A stretch of DNA of 64,000 nucleotides from Ciborinia camelliae. Lineage: Eukaryota; Ascomycota; Leotiomycetes; Helotiales; Sclerotiniaceae. Below, one piece after another: positions 37,364 to 47,882 of this stretch (position 1 is the first letter of the stretch; the number at the start of each line of letters is the position of its first letter). A program made the position numbers and the translations under genes. The notes under the pieces were generated by a model. The model made no database searches. It was not told the origin of the DNA and was given only the letters and a program-made list of their open reading frames with translations. The DNA is taken from assembly GCA_025890175.1 (NCBI GenBank), contig JANPYM010000008.1, positions 1,231,337 to 1,295,336 of the forward strand. Reading direction: 5' to 3'.

Positions 37364-38970
37364 TTCATATCTCTCACCGCACATCGACAAATATGCCAAC
37401 CACATTCAGTCTTCTGCCTTTCGCACAATACAATGCCTTTGTTCAAGCTTCGCCTAAATTCATTTTATCGCAATTTGGAAACAGCAAACAATTTACAGAA
37501 GGAATTGTAATGGTCGGTGCACCTCTGGGGTCTTTCTTCGGCGCAAGCATGATATTATGAGTTCACGACCATCACAAAGTTTCTCCATGCCTTGAGGATT
37601 TTCTTATCTATTTTCATTTGTTCAACTTGTTTAATATAACACCCAGACGACGTTTTTTTTTTACTTTTTTATATTTCCCCATTTTTCGTTAGCCAAACTT
37701 CTTCATTTTACTACTTTACAAGAGATAGATGAAGAAATGTTACAACGATCATACCAAACATTCTCGAGCTCACATTTTATATTTTCAAAACTACATGGGA
37801 ATGATGACTGATTGATATTTTTTTCCACATTAGCTCGCTCCCATCGCCATTAAGATCTGAAAAGATGCCCACGAGAACCCCCGCGAAAATTTAAACGTGA
37901 TGCCTACAAGCTTGACACCAAGGAATACTTGTAGCGGTCATGCGCGGACGAACGGGAAGATGGATGAATGGGGGAGGATGAGCGAGCCATGGATCGGATG
38001 GGTACATGCATTAGTACGGGATTTACGGACATGTGCACACGATTCGCCGAACGAGAAACGAACTAAAGAACGGTCGAGACGAAACGTCAGAAGATGCGAG
38101 GAGATATGAATGGATACGGCAATCTTACGAATTGATGACTAAATTTAGCTTTCCTTTCTCCATCTTTTCGTTGGTTATGAGTTTCTTTTTTTTTAATGCA
38201 GTTTATGAGGGAAATGCAGCCGTTGGTTGGCTGTGGGTTGGAGGATACGAGCGGTGAAGAGGGGTTCGTGGGGGGTGGGGTGGCATGTCAATGGATGGAT
38301 GGATTCTGGGGTTTTCTATTCTTCTCTTTGGTTCCATTTACTAGATCGTATTTGGATTTGGTCTTTTTTTTTTGCCTCTTGGTTTTTGAGTTGGGCATTG
38401 GTTGGTTGGATGTGTGTTTGGATATGATATGTTTGTTGATGGTGCATGAGATAGGATAGGATATCTATGATATTAAATGCATTGTTATACTTGCGATGCC
38501 TATAAGAATATCGTACGTGAATATGAATATGAATAGGAATCTCCCGCTCTTGCTTATTTGTTCTCGGTCGAAATGATTATTGAGTTGGGTCTCGATAGGT
38601 ATTGATATTGATATTGATATTGATTTCGGTTTCTATCATGAACGGACGGACTAATGGATGGATACATGAGATTTCCATGCTATATAGCTTTTTTTTTCAT
38701 ATACATAGGTACCTATCTATTACTAGTATATCTATCTATCTATCTATCTATGGAGGTCGGGGATGCTTATCATTTTTGCATGTTGGAAGTTTGGAGATGG
38801 AGGGGCCGAATACCTATCTTCTTACTTATGGAGAGACTACCTCGGAGAGACTACCTGAATCCTGATGGAAATGGGATATGGATATGGGATATGGATTATG
38901 AGGGAGATAGATGTACGATGTTGTCATTCTTAACTGATGATTGGAGTGTGCGGTTAGTGTGTACTGTGTA

Positions 38971-39050
38971 CTATGTAGGTAGGTACTAGGTACTAGATAG
39001 GTAGGTAGGTAGGTACTAGGTACTAGATAGGTAGGTAGGTAGGTTACCTT
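38971..39050 (+). repeat. GTAGGTA / ACTAGGTACTAGATA tandem repeat
   Basis: Two near-identical copies of GTAGGTAGGTACTAGGTACTAGATA-type sequence, followed by a third partial GTAGGTAGGTAGGT run and then TTACCTTACCTAC in the opposite sense. Confidence 0.85.
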
Positions 39051-39162
39051 ACCTACTTCATATATATATTAAAATTTTATATGATGGGATGCGATGCGAT
39101 GGGATTACCTATGTAAAGAAAGCGTCAAGCAAGTTTGGTAAGATGCTCTTTTTTGAGGATGG

Positions 39163-39285
39163 GAGGAAGGGAAGGGAGGGGTGAGTAGGTAAGTCGGTTG
39201 AAAGTTGAGGGGGAGGGGGATGCATGGAGATGGAGGTGAGGAGGGGAGAGAGAGGGGAGGGGGGGAGATAAGGAGAAGGTGAGAA
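39163..39285 (+). repeat. G-rich purine tract
   Basis: A strongly strand-asymmetric G/A stretch with many GGG, GGGG and longer runs (for example GGGAAGGGAGGGG near 39168 and AGGGGAGGGGGGG near 39255). It meets the loose run pattern for G-quadruplex formation. It also produces a spurious Pro/Ser-rich open frame on the other strand. Confidence 0.7.
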
Positions 39286-40043
39286 GGTGGGTGGGTGTTG
39301 AGGTGGTTCATTGTATATATACCTACCTAGGTACCTAGGTAATCGATTATAGTATAAAAGTGATGGATGGTCTGTAGACTATATTGGATTCTAGAGCAAG
39401 AAAGCAAGTAAGTGTTTATAGATTAAAGTACTCTACAGGACTTGGAGCTTGGAAGTGAAGGTATGGTATGAGTGAGTGGGTTGCAACTCGCGGGATGATG
39501 CGGCTGGGCACTGCAAGTCAGGCAGGATGGGCAGGATGGGCAGGTACTGATGGGCAGGTACTGATTGTGAAATTGCTTGGATTCGGATGTTTGGGGTGAG
39601 GGAGTGATTGTTGATTGTGACTCTGAGATTCATTATCGTTACATAGGTACCTACCTCTATCCCTGGACGTCCGACTCTGGAAAATCGATACAATAATATC
39701 GAGATCTTATTTCTAACTCAAGAAAGCCGTCTTCGTTTCCCTTCTTTTCTTTTTCTTTCTTTTCATCTCTTCCACCTGGGTGCTTCCCTTCCGTCTCCCA
39801 AGGTAATATTATTTCCACCAATTGCAAGGACCGCTCAAATTATCAATATCAAAAATCTCCGTCTTCCAAGTTCCGTCCTACCGAATGATAGTTATCGATT
39901 AGTCCCCCACCACAAAACATGCATGCAAGCTTCATTAACACTAACCCAATAAATCACTAGCCCGTCCAAGTTTTTCCAGTTTGTCACATTTGCACACATC
40001 ACATGTTCGCTTCGTGAAAATTCTGCGGCGCACGGACCTGTGT

Positions 40044-40300
40044 CGAATATCTATATAAACTCGACCTGGGGACGGAAATTTCAAAAATCATCGACAATAC
40101 TGTAAGCTACTCCCCCCCCTACATTTTCACCCTCTCCAACACCTCTCAACATTCGATTGATGAAGAGAAACATCTACTGACAACCTCGCAGTCAAAGAAT
40201 CATTTCTTTAGTAAACGTCCTTCTTCTGTGTTCTCTAAAACAGCCACAGACTCCAACCGAGACGATGAGCCGAGCCTCGATACCCTAGAGTGAAACCGTT
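40044..40300 (+). other. Possible spliced transcription unit, 5' end
   Basis: A TATA-like CTATATAAACTC lies at about 40050. About 45 bases on comes ACT|GTAAGC (donor at 40102), then a TACTGAC branch site, then CCTCGCAG (acceptor ending 40191). The intron would be 90 bp. The downstream exon has a 34-codon open frame, from SKNHFFSKRPSSVF to the TGA at about 40292, but no ATG in frame in either exon. It may be a noncoding transcript, an unresolved upstream exon of a small gene, or chance. Confidence 0.3.
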
Positions 40301-40598
40301 TTTGCTTTCGCACTCTCCGCGAGGAGGGCGTTTGTTTCCTCTTTGGGGACAAATGTATAGAAAGTGGTGATGATCTCGACCCTTTACTGGTTGTCTTAGG
40401 ATGCTGGTCTTGGGTGGGTGTTGATGGTTGTCTGATCGGTTTTTTTACCTTTTTTTTCATTGCTCTTCCTGGCGAAGCTGGGGGGTGAAGAAGAATTTTA
40501 TGTCGTCTTTGCTGGGTGTGCTTTGCAGATTGAGTGGATGCGTACGATGGGATGGGATGTGTTGGTTTGGAGGTGTCCAGTTGTTTATATTGTCGCAT
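40200..40598 (-). CDS. Hypothetical basic protein, doubtful
   Basis: An open frame of 132 codons rich in Lys, Arg, Ser, Pro and Thr, with no domain I recognise. It ends in a more protein-like stretch (SVAVLENTEEGRLLKK). No intron or promoter signals support it. It overlaps, in antisense, the possible exon of the plus-strand transcript. Such composition can arise by chance, so it is listed only as a candidate. Confidence 0.2.
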   Translation of the reverse strand: MRQYKQLDTSKPTHPIPSYASTQSAKHTQQRRHKILLHPPASPGRAMKKKVKKPIRQPSTPTQDQHPKTTSKGSRSSPLSIHLSPKRKQTPSSRRVRKQKRFHSRVSRLGSSSRLESVAVLENTEEGRLLKK

Positions 40599-42678
40599 TC
40601 GGGAGGATGGGAAGGTTTCTGTTCTGTTCTACAACTATTTTCACAGGAGGCTGTGTATCAGTCTGGAAGATTTGAGGGCAAATATAATAATTTACCAAGT
40701 GAAAATAGGTATTCTTTCATATCACCGAGTACATCCTCTCTCCAAATCAATCTTCCTGCTGTTACTTTCCATACTACATCAACATCAACCCTACACAAAA
40801 TTTGGCTGTAAAATTTTCACTCTCAATTTTCTACCGGGAATACCCCGCTTGAGCTAAAGCCTTGGCTTTCTCCCGAAGATTCACCGTATCACCTACGACC
40901 AATGTTTGCAACCATCATTCAACCCTCCTTTTCTATTATATTAACTCTTAAGTCTTAAATACACCTATGTACCCATCTCCAAGCTCTTCAATCTACAAAG
41001 GAGAAGGAAAATTCCGTTCTTGACAAGATCTACTCTGTGGGTATCTCTACTTTAATTACCTTGGATACTTGGGGTGGGTGAGTTGGCTGGATTGAATTTG
41101 GGTTTCGTGCTCCTCGTTGTTATGGTATGGTTTCTTATTTTATACTGTCTTTGAGTTGGGGAGGAGGGCTTATTGTCCATTTCGATACCTACTGTGTATT
41201 TGGCATTGTCGTTTGACGGGTATTGAGGTAGTAGTCATTACTTCATTTTGTGTTCAGGTTTCATTGGAGACCGAGGTTGCGATTTACATTTACGTTACGT
41301 TACGTATTAGATGAGTTACTAGGTATCTTGTGGCTGGATGGTAGGATGGGTGGATTGGCTAGTCCTTCATACCTACCTTTGCTTTGATATCGTCTGTTTG
41401 ATTTTATTTGCGTTGGTAAGAGGGTGGACGGAGTGAGTGGTGGGTATTTATGATTTGTTGGTGGGTTTGTGTTGAGTGGTCTGGTGTTGGAAGGGTCTTT
41501 GGGAGATTGAGGGGGAGATGGGAGAAGTGAATTGCATAATGCGTACCTACCTACTCACTGGAGTCTGTAGGAAAGGAAATTATTTGGCCTTGGTGCTTTG
41601 CAAATTCGGGTCTATGTGATCTATGAAACCTAACTGGGATTTTTCCAATTTTTTAAGATATTTCGTTGCTTCAGGTTCTCCTCAAAGGGGGCTGGAGACT
41701 CGGGTTTTGGAGCGAGTGTTGCGTGGAAGGAGGAAGGAGGGAGTGAAAGGGGAGGTTGCGTGGGGTGGATCGGTCAACTTGGGTTGGATATGGGAGTTTG
41801 AGATGAGAAGTATTGTTGCTTTAGAGGGAGAGACAAATATCGTATCATATGGGGCAGATACATCATCCGTGATCTTGCGGTTACTTCAAGGATGAGATGG
41901 GAAATGTAATATGTGGGAGGTGGGTGATGGTATGGGATTTCAAGGATGGTGATGATACCTCCGATTAATTCTTTTTCAATATGTCCACCAAGACTAGGGA
42001 ATTGAGGATATCCCCAATTGTATAGCTGGGTTGGATTCGTTAGGTAAACTGCTTAGGTAGAGATAGATCTTTTTCAACTCCTACAACTCGCGTGGCTCAC
42101 AATCGGGGAGAGCAGTAGGTAGTGCTCAGAATTATAAATCTTTTAATCTTTAAATATTGGAAGGCCCGTACTGCTTCTGTAAAGCTATGTGGGTAGATCA
42201 AACTTGTTAATAGAATATGATGAACAAGAGTGATATGAAATAAAGGGGTAGGCGGGGTTTGTTCCTTGATTTTGTCAACTAGCAGCTTGTGCTTCTGCTA
42301 GATATGAACACTTGCCATCCCATTTTTTATGAATCTGGCCTTTGTTTTCATTGTAAGTGCCAATGTGAAGATATATGTCCATGTAAATGACAAAGTTGTA
42401 AGTAAAGGTAACTCTTGATGATGGTTCGTCCCCAAGTCCCAACAACCCGACTAAGCAAAACCTTTCAAGAATGGTTAGACCGCCGAGACCAGGCAGTGGT
42501 GGAAATTTGTAATAGTAGCTTCAACTTCAATTTCTAGATTCCCTTTCGTTCCATAACCACCATCCAGAACTTGTATGTAAAATTTCCAAAATTCTGAAAT
42601 ACTAATGGGATTGACTATTGACAATTGATATCAGGCACTCGGGCCATCAACTAATGCCGCACGGGCCCTCTCGCCAAT

Positions 42679-44952
42679 ATGCCTCTTCAATCATCAAAAC
42701 AAAGCTCTGGACGGTTCCAAAAAACACCATCCAAGACTCAAACTACAAAGCTTCCATATAACCTTGAGGGAAGAGTTTTTAGTATGGATAAATCGGAGCC
42801 TTTCATTGATTCTGGCTTGATTGCCATTGCTCTTGTCATAAAATCACAGACTGGTCCACACTTCGTTTTTCACTATCCACCGCGACCATCCTTTGCTCCA
42901 CCACCACGCAACTATAGGTATGGCACGGAAACTGATCAGAGCGAACTTGAGGAACAGGCAGCTAGCGATGAAGATGACAGCGATGACTTCTCCGATCTTG
43001 AAGACTCAATTGCTTCAAAGATCGGAAAGCTCAACCTGAGTGGGAAAAAGGTGAACAGTGGAAGCAGCAGTAGATCGCGTCACGTTGTGATCGAAGGCGA
43101 TGATCACCTTGAAGGCAAAGAGGGCGAACAAATCGTTCCTTGGGAACAATTTGGTGAATTTCCTACCGTTGATCTTGCAAGTATCTTGACTCCACAACGC
43201 GCATACCATAAAAAGAAGTTTGAGTTGTCAATTGACAACCTCTACTTCGTCTCCTACCCTTTGCACATCCGCGAGGATGGATTTTGGAAGAAACCAAGAA
43301 AATCAAAGAAGGGCAAAGAAGTAGCAAAGGGTGGAGACGAAGTAGAGGGAGGTCAAGCAAAAAAGGGCAGTGTTTCGGATGACGGTGATGGAGAAATGAC
43401 AATGTTTAACGTCGTTTTCGTTGTCAGCTTACCAAGGCACGAGCAAGACGAGAGAATTGAGGAACTTTATGAGCATGTTATCAAAACTTTCAATAAGGCT
43501 CTCAACCATGCTCAAGCTCAGAGCAACTATGTCTGGAAGGAATCTGAGACCATTCTAGGTATGAAGGAAAGAGCTCGCGAAGATAGTAAGTCTCCCTTGC
43601 ACATGATTTTAATACACAAACTAATTTGTTCAATAGAGCGCCCAATGAGTCAACTATGGAGCCAAATCTTGATCAAGTCTACATTGGCAGATGCGATGCG
43701 CGATATTTACGATGCAGTTGTCAACAATACCATCACCACTGTTCTTCTCGACACCAAGCCTCCTATCGATCTTTCTCTTCATATTCCGATTCCGACATTT
43801 TTGATGAGCTTCCCAAACCCTAATGAAAGAGCAAAACCTGGTGTATTACTTTCTAGTGCCAATCCTCTTGTCGATGAGGAAGGTAATCCAGACCCTACTC
43901 AACTTGACAAACACTTCGCTCTTCTACTTCTCGAGGATGAGGTTGATGTCATCGCGGAGATATCATCCGAGAATTCTGAGCTCTCTGCTCCTTTGATCCA
44001 GGTCATCAAATGGGCTAAACCTACTCTGTCCTTCAACCAAGTTGCTCAAGCTAACAACGTTGGCCTCGATGAAGTTCTCACTCTCGCACAACATTTGATT
44101 TATTGGCGCAAAGCAATTGCGATTCCACCTATCCATGCTCGCGACATGTTTATCGTTTCTCCTAATTGCGACATGCACAAGTTAATTCCAGCAAGCCAAC
44201 AGTGGAAGAAAGCATTTCCTTCCGCTCCCTCTTTACAAAGTTTCCTCGCACAAATCTCTTATGCTCCACGCGCCTACAAGACCTTCGTCCTTTCTAAGAG
44301 TCATCGTGACAAGTACATGGAAATGCTAGCATGGCTTATTCGCGGCGGTTGGGTTACGCATCTACGAACCTTCTGCTGGATCTGGGTCTGGCCCGAGATC
44401 ATCTACGAAGTCGAATATCAATTGAAGGAAGAAGCTATTGAAAGAACAAAGAACCCACCTCTTCAAACGGCACCTGGATCCCCTGAAGGAAATAACTCTT
44501 CTGGAGAGGCTACCGATGTTGAGAAGGCGGCAGTTCTCGATCCAACAGCTCCACTCACCACCGAACAAGCAGCCGAAGGTGCACGTCTCGAAAGACTCGC
44601 CGCAAAGACCGTCGCAGAAGCTAAAGCTGCTGAAGATGAGTTTAACAAGATGCCCGTCCCGGAGGCTACCGAACATCCTTCCATGAACAATGCAGAACAC
44701 TTAAAATACATATCTTCCCATGCCATTGTCGATCCTCACAAGGCTAGTCATGTCGAGACAATGTACATTGCAGCCATCGGCAAGCGCTGGACTGACCCCA
44801 AGGCAAAAGCACTCTGGCCAAAATTCGTCAAGTATTTCAATGGAACAACTGCTTTGGAGGATATCTGGGCCAAGGAAGGAATGAAGCGTAAGGAGACGTG
44901 GAACGTTTTATTGGCTTATCAGGAGCAGATTATGGTGATGAAGCACTGGTAG
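42679..44952 (+). CDS. NPR3: Nitrogen permease regulator 3 (GATOR1/SEACIT subunit)
   Basis: Exons 42679-43585 and 43637-44952 encode 740 residues. The 51-base intron (GTAAGT donor, ACTAAT branch, ATAG acceptor) is a multiple of three and has no stop, so it can be read through. NPR3 pairs with NPR2 and IML1 in the SEACIT/GATOR1 complex, which inactivates Gtr1/Rag and so TORC1 when nitrogen is scarce. Family hallmarks are the opening longin-type strand LIAIALVIKSQTGPHFVFHYPP (about 46-67), the acidic linker, FNVVFVVSLP (about 240), LWSQI after the splice site, and the C-terminal winged-helix region with LAQHLIYWRKAIAI and LRTFCWIWVWPEIIYEVEYQ. An Ala/Glu-rich insert follows, and a C-terminal helix (FNGTTALEDIWAKEGMKRKE) ends the protein. 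The first 36 residues are poorly conserved in type; Met37 is an alternative start. Confidence 0.93.
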   Translation: MPLQSSKQSSGRFQKTPSKTQTTKLPYNLEGRVFSMDKSEPFIDSGLIAIALVIKSQTGPHFVFHYPPRPSFAPPPRNYRYGTETDQSELEEQAASDEDDSDDFSDLEDSIASKIGKLNLSGKKVNSGSSSRSRHVVIEGDDHLEGKEGEQIVPWEQFGEFPTVDLASILTPQRAYHKKKFELSIDNLYFVSYPLHIREDGFWKKPRKSKKGKEVAKGGDEVEGGQAKKGSVSDDGDGEMTMFNVVFVVSLPRHEQDERIEELYEHVIKTFNKALNHAQAQSNYVWKESETILGMKERAREDSKSPLHMILIHKLICSIERPMSQLWSQILIKSTLADAMRDIYDAVVNNTITTVLLDTKPPIDLSLHIPIPTFLMSFPNPNERAKPGVLLSSANPLVDEEGNPDPTQLDKHFALLLLEDEVDVIAEISSENSELSAPLIQVIKWAKPTLSFNQVAQANNVGLDEVLTLAQHLIYWRKAIAIPPIHARDMFIVSPNCDMHKLIPASQQWKKAFPSAPSLQSFLAQISYAPRAYKTFVLSKSHRDKYMEMLAWLIRGGWVTHLRTFCWIWVWPEIIYEVEYQLKEEAIERTKNPPLQTAPGSPEGNNSSGEATDVEKAAVLDPTAPLTTEQAAEGARLERLAAKTVAEAKAAEDEFNKMPVPEATEHPSMNNAEHLKYISSHAIVDPHKASHVETMYIAAIGKRWTDPKAKALWPKFVKYFNGTTALEDIWAKEGMKRKETWNVLLAYQEQIMVMKHW

Positions 44953-47882
44953 ATTTTGTCGATTGACATTTTCTTTCTCTTCTCTTCTCTTATCTTCTGG
45001 TGCAATCAAAGGATGGATAGGTGTTTATTAGGATGGTTTACGATGACAATATTAAGGATGATGCGGCGTTCTATGAGTTTAGGAAAGGATAGGATGATAC
45101 CATGGCTTTAGTGGATATGTTCATGATGCGATACCCTCCATATGATAATCATGCCTAAGAATTAATCGAGTTATTTACGAGTACATTTTTTTCGTATCTA
45201 TCGGATATTGTGTTGACTAATGGTTCACTAACTACTTGTTGTGAGGTATGGATGGTGTTGATATATACATGGCAATGATGGGGGGATATATATTATCAAA
45301 AGTATAGCTCGATAACATCCCATCTAAGTAGATGCGACAACGAGCAAGAAAGAAACAACCACCCCCGAAGAATGACAACCAATGATTGAAAGTTTCTATC
45401 CAGTAAAATGTCTTTCCAGTAAAATGGTATGGGATGGCATGATTTTACATCCGAGAACCATAGAATACCTACTAGGTACCTACCTACCTACACTTCAACC
45501 CCTCGCGGATTCCCTGGCGCGAGACCTCCTCCCTCAAATTCTTCATGTAAATATGCCTTGATATTTTGGGAAACCTTAGACCTGGATGACGTGCAAGTTT
45601 TTATGCTTGGAGTTTCTAGGAGTTTCTTTTCGGGGGCTACTCGGAGTTGTGGTATTCACTAGGTAGGTAATTGGGGTTTATATGCATTAGTAGTAGTAGT
45701 AGTAGTGATTCTGGTATCCCCGCTTTCTTGGAATGAAATGCATGGTTCATTGTATGGTTTATTTTATGGATTTGCATGCATGAGCAAGTTTATTTTTCAT
45801 CACGTTCATTTTTGGGGGGGAAGGGGGGTTTGAGCTTCGTTTTGCTGGTCATTATTGAGTTATGTTATAAACTCTCATTCTCCCGTCCGTGAAAAAGATA
45901 GACAGGAGAGCTATATGCTTGGAAAGCTGGGACGCCATCGTCGACTTTACCTTTTGGAATATGTGCGTAACGCATATATCATTTGATTTTTATGACAGGG
46001 GTTGTATATCTTTAAGAATTCTATCTATATAGTGCGACCTGTAGGTATTTGATCAATGGCAATGGTAGTTTCTTATACAGTGACGGCGAGAATTGCAATG
46101 TGATAAAAGCAAGCCTCTTGTCATTATGTCAAAGACCGGATGATTACCATTGGCTTCTATTCAAGAAACATATTGGAACTTGAATCAGACCACCTGCTTG
46201 CACGATTTCTAGAGCCTATCCATCAAAACTTAGCATGATTTCTCCAGCTCCTCACGTGGGGCATTTTTCTCTCTGTTCCGATCTATAGTACTTTTGGAAA
46301 ACTTGTGGCACACTTTTCGCTTTTATGTTGAAGTAGGCAGGTAGGTAGGTGAGCATCCATCTCCAAACTAGTTATCTACTGGATTAAAATCAATGGATAA
46401 TGATCATCTGTTGTGGAATTTTTGTATTCACCTCTGAGCAGAGGCTTGCATTCAAGATACTCAAGATATCTATCCTGAACTCAAAGTATCCCCTGAACTC
46501 AATGGTTATTCACTTTTTTTCTTGGAGTTCACTGCCTAGACCTCTTTAAGAAGCGTGGCTATATTATAGGTGGTTCTTCTTCCATTGAGTTCCTTCCTGG
46601 TTGCTAAAAACAAAAAGACCAAAACACCACCACGAATTTCGGCAGGAGTGTCGGGTCGGACGGGGCTGGGTTGGCTTGGAATGGAATGGAATAGAATGGT
46701 TGATTACAGTAGTTTTGAAGATTTGGGAATGGCCGAATAGAGGGTTCGTTTTGAGATATATAGATGTTTTTTTCTCGGCCGAGTGTATAGCTCGAGTGTA
46801 TCAAGGGTACCTATGATATCATCTAGTAGTGTAGCAGGATAGGAGGAGAGTGATAGTGATGAGTGGCTAATTTGAGTATTTGGGGTTCAGATCTTGTATC
46901 CAGAATAGATAAGTACCTATACGTCACAAGGAAGAAACTCCTCCTTTGAAAAACTACAAGATAATCGATCTATGGTTATGATTGTCCCTTGATATCAACT
47001 TTTCAATGTAACTTCTAGTTTTGGTTCGGGTATCATTACTTCTTTTGCCTTTTTATTTACTTTTGGTGGGTTTTCATGTTTGGGGGGTAAATTTCTAATT
47101 GCTTTGATTCTCCTCATATGCTAAACTGTCTGATTCACGTATGGAGATTCTAGCTTTGCATACCCCGCATCAAGAAGTGGTTTCGATGAACCATTTATTC
47201 CCCAACTTTTGGTTTCCAGTTGCCCCCTGCCGATGAGTTTATACTATACCAGCGTACATGTTTGTGTGTTCCTTCGGAAGGGTAAGATCATCGAGATTTA
47301 ATTTGTTGTGTTTCGTCTTGGGTGTTGCGATGATAGTTGTTCATAAATGGTTGAGTGGCAGCGGCAAGGCAGATGTATGAAATCGTGATGATTCGTTTGT
47401 GAATGGTAGGGGGGGTCCATGATATCATATAAAAGTCTAGACAGCCAATAACAACAAAGAAAGAGACCCAAAACAAGAGCTTTGATATGGATTATTGTAT
47501 GCTTAAGGCCAGCCAAGTAATAAAAGGAAAGCAGATTCTAGAACCAACAGGATCAAAAGTCAATAAACTCCTCCTCCTCCCCCACTAATAATAAGGCTTC
47601 TCATTATCATGAAAACATATCAGCAGATGGATTTACATCCTGGCAATTTTTATTGTATTTCGAAGTCTTTGATGAAGAGCGGTATATCAGAATCGCTATT
47701 AACAATATTACATTTTATGATGGTGCCTTGATTGATTTGGTGAACATTTTAAATCGGGGAAGGCCTAAACCAGAGCATAGAATGATTGACTTTGCGGTTC
47801 CGCGATCTTCGTCAACCATAAGAGCCCCACGAAATCTTGCTAGTTATCGAGTATACTCACTTCAACAGTTTTTCGCAGTGTC
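44953..47882. other. Intergenic, no supported gene
   Basis: 2.9 kb. It contains NPR3 3' flank, GTAGGTA-type microsatellites near 45472, 45660 and 46336, and a (TAG) run at about 45686-45705. Open frames are short and composition-driven. Just before 47883 the minus-strand sequence beyond the Gag-protease stop has no clear polymerase coding. Confidence 0.5.

Larger units (their letters stand above)
37364..42678. other. 5.3 kb gene-poor region rich in microsatellites
   Basis: No conserved gene is seen. Contents: the 3' flank of the 35048 gene; a TATC microsatellite (about 38723-38752); a GTAGGTA/ACTAGGTACTAGATA tandem (38971-39050); a G-rich tract (39163-39285); a possible transcription unit with a 5' intron at 40102-40191; and a low-confidence minus-strand open frame at 40200-40598. 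The final 600 bases are the 5' flank of NPR3. The large size of this gap is unusual compared with the rest of the gene-bearing parts of the window. Confidence 0.55.

Noticed and set aside
39105..39311. Pro/Ser/Leu-rich minus-strand frame
   Set aside because: Direct translation of the G-rich purine tract.
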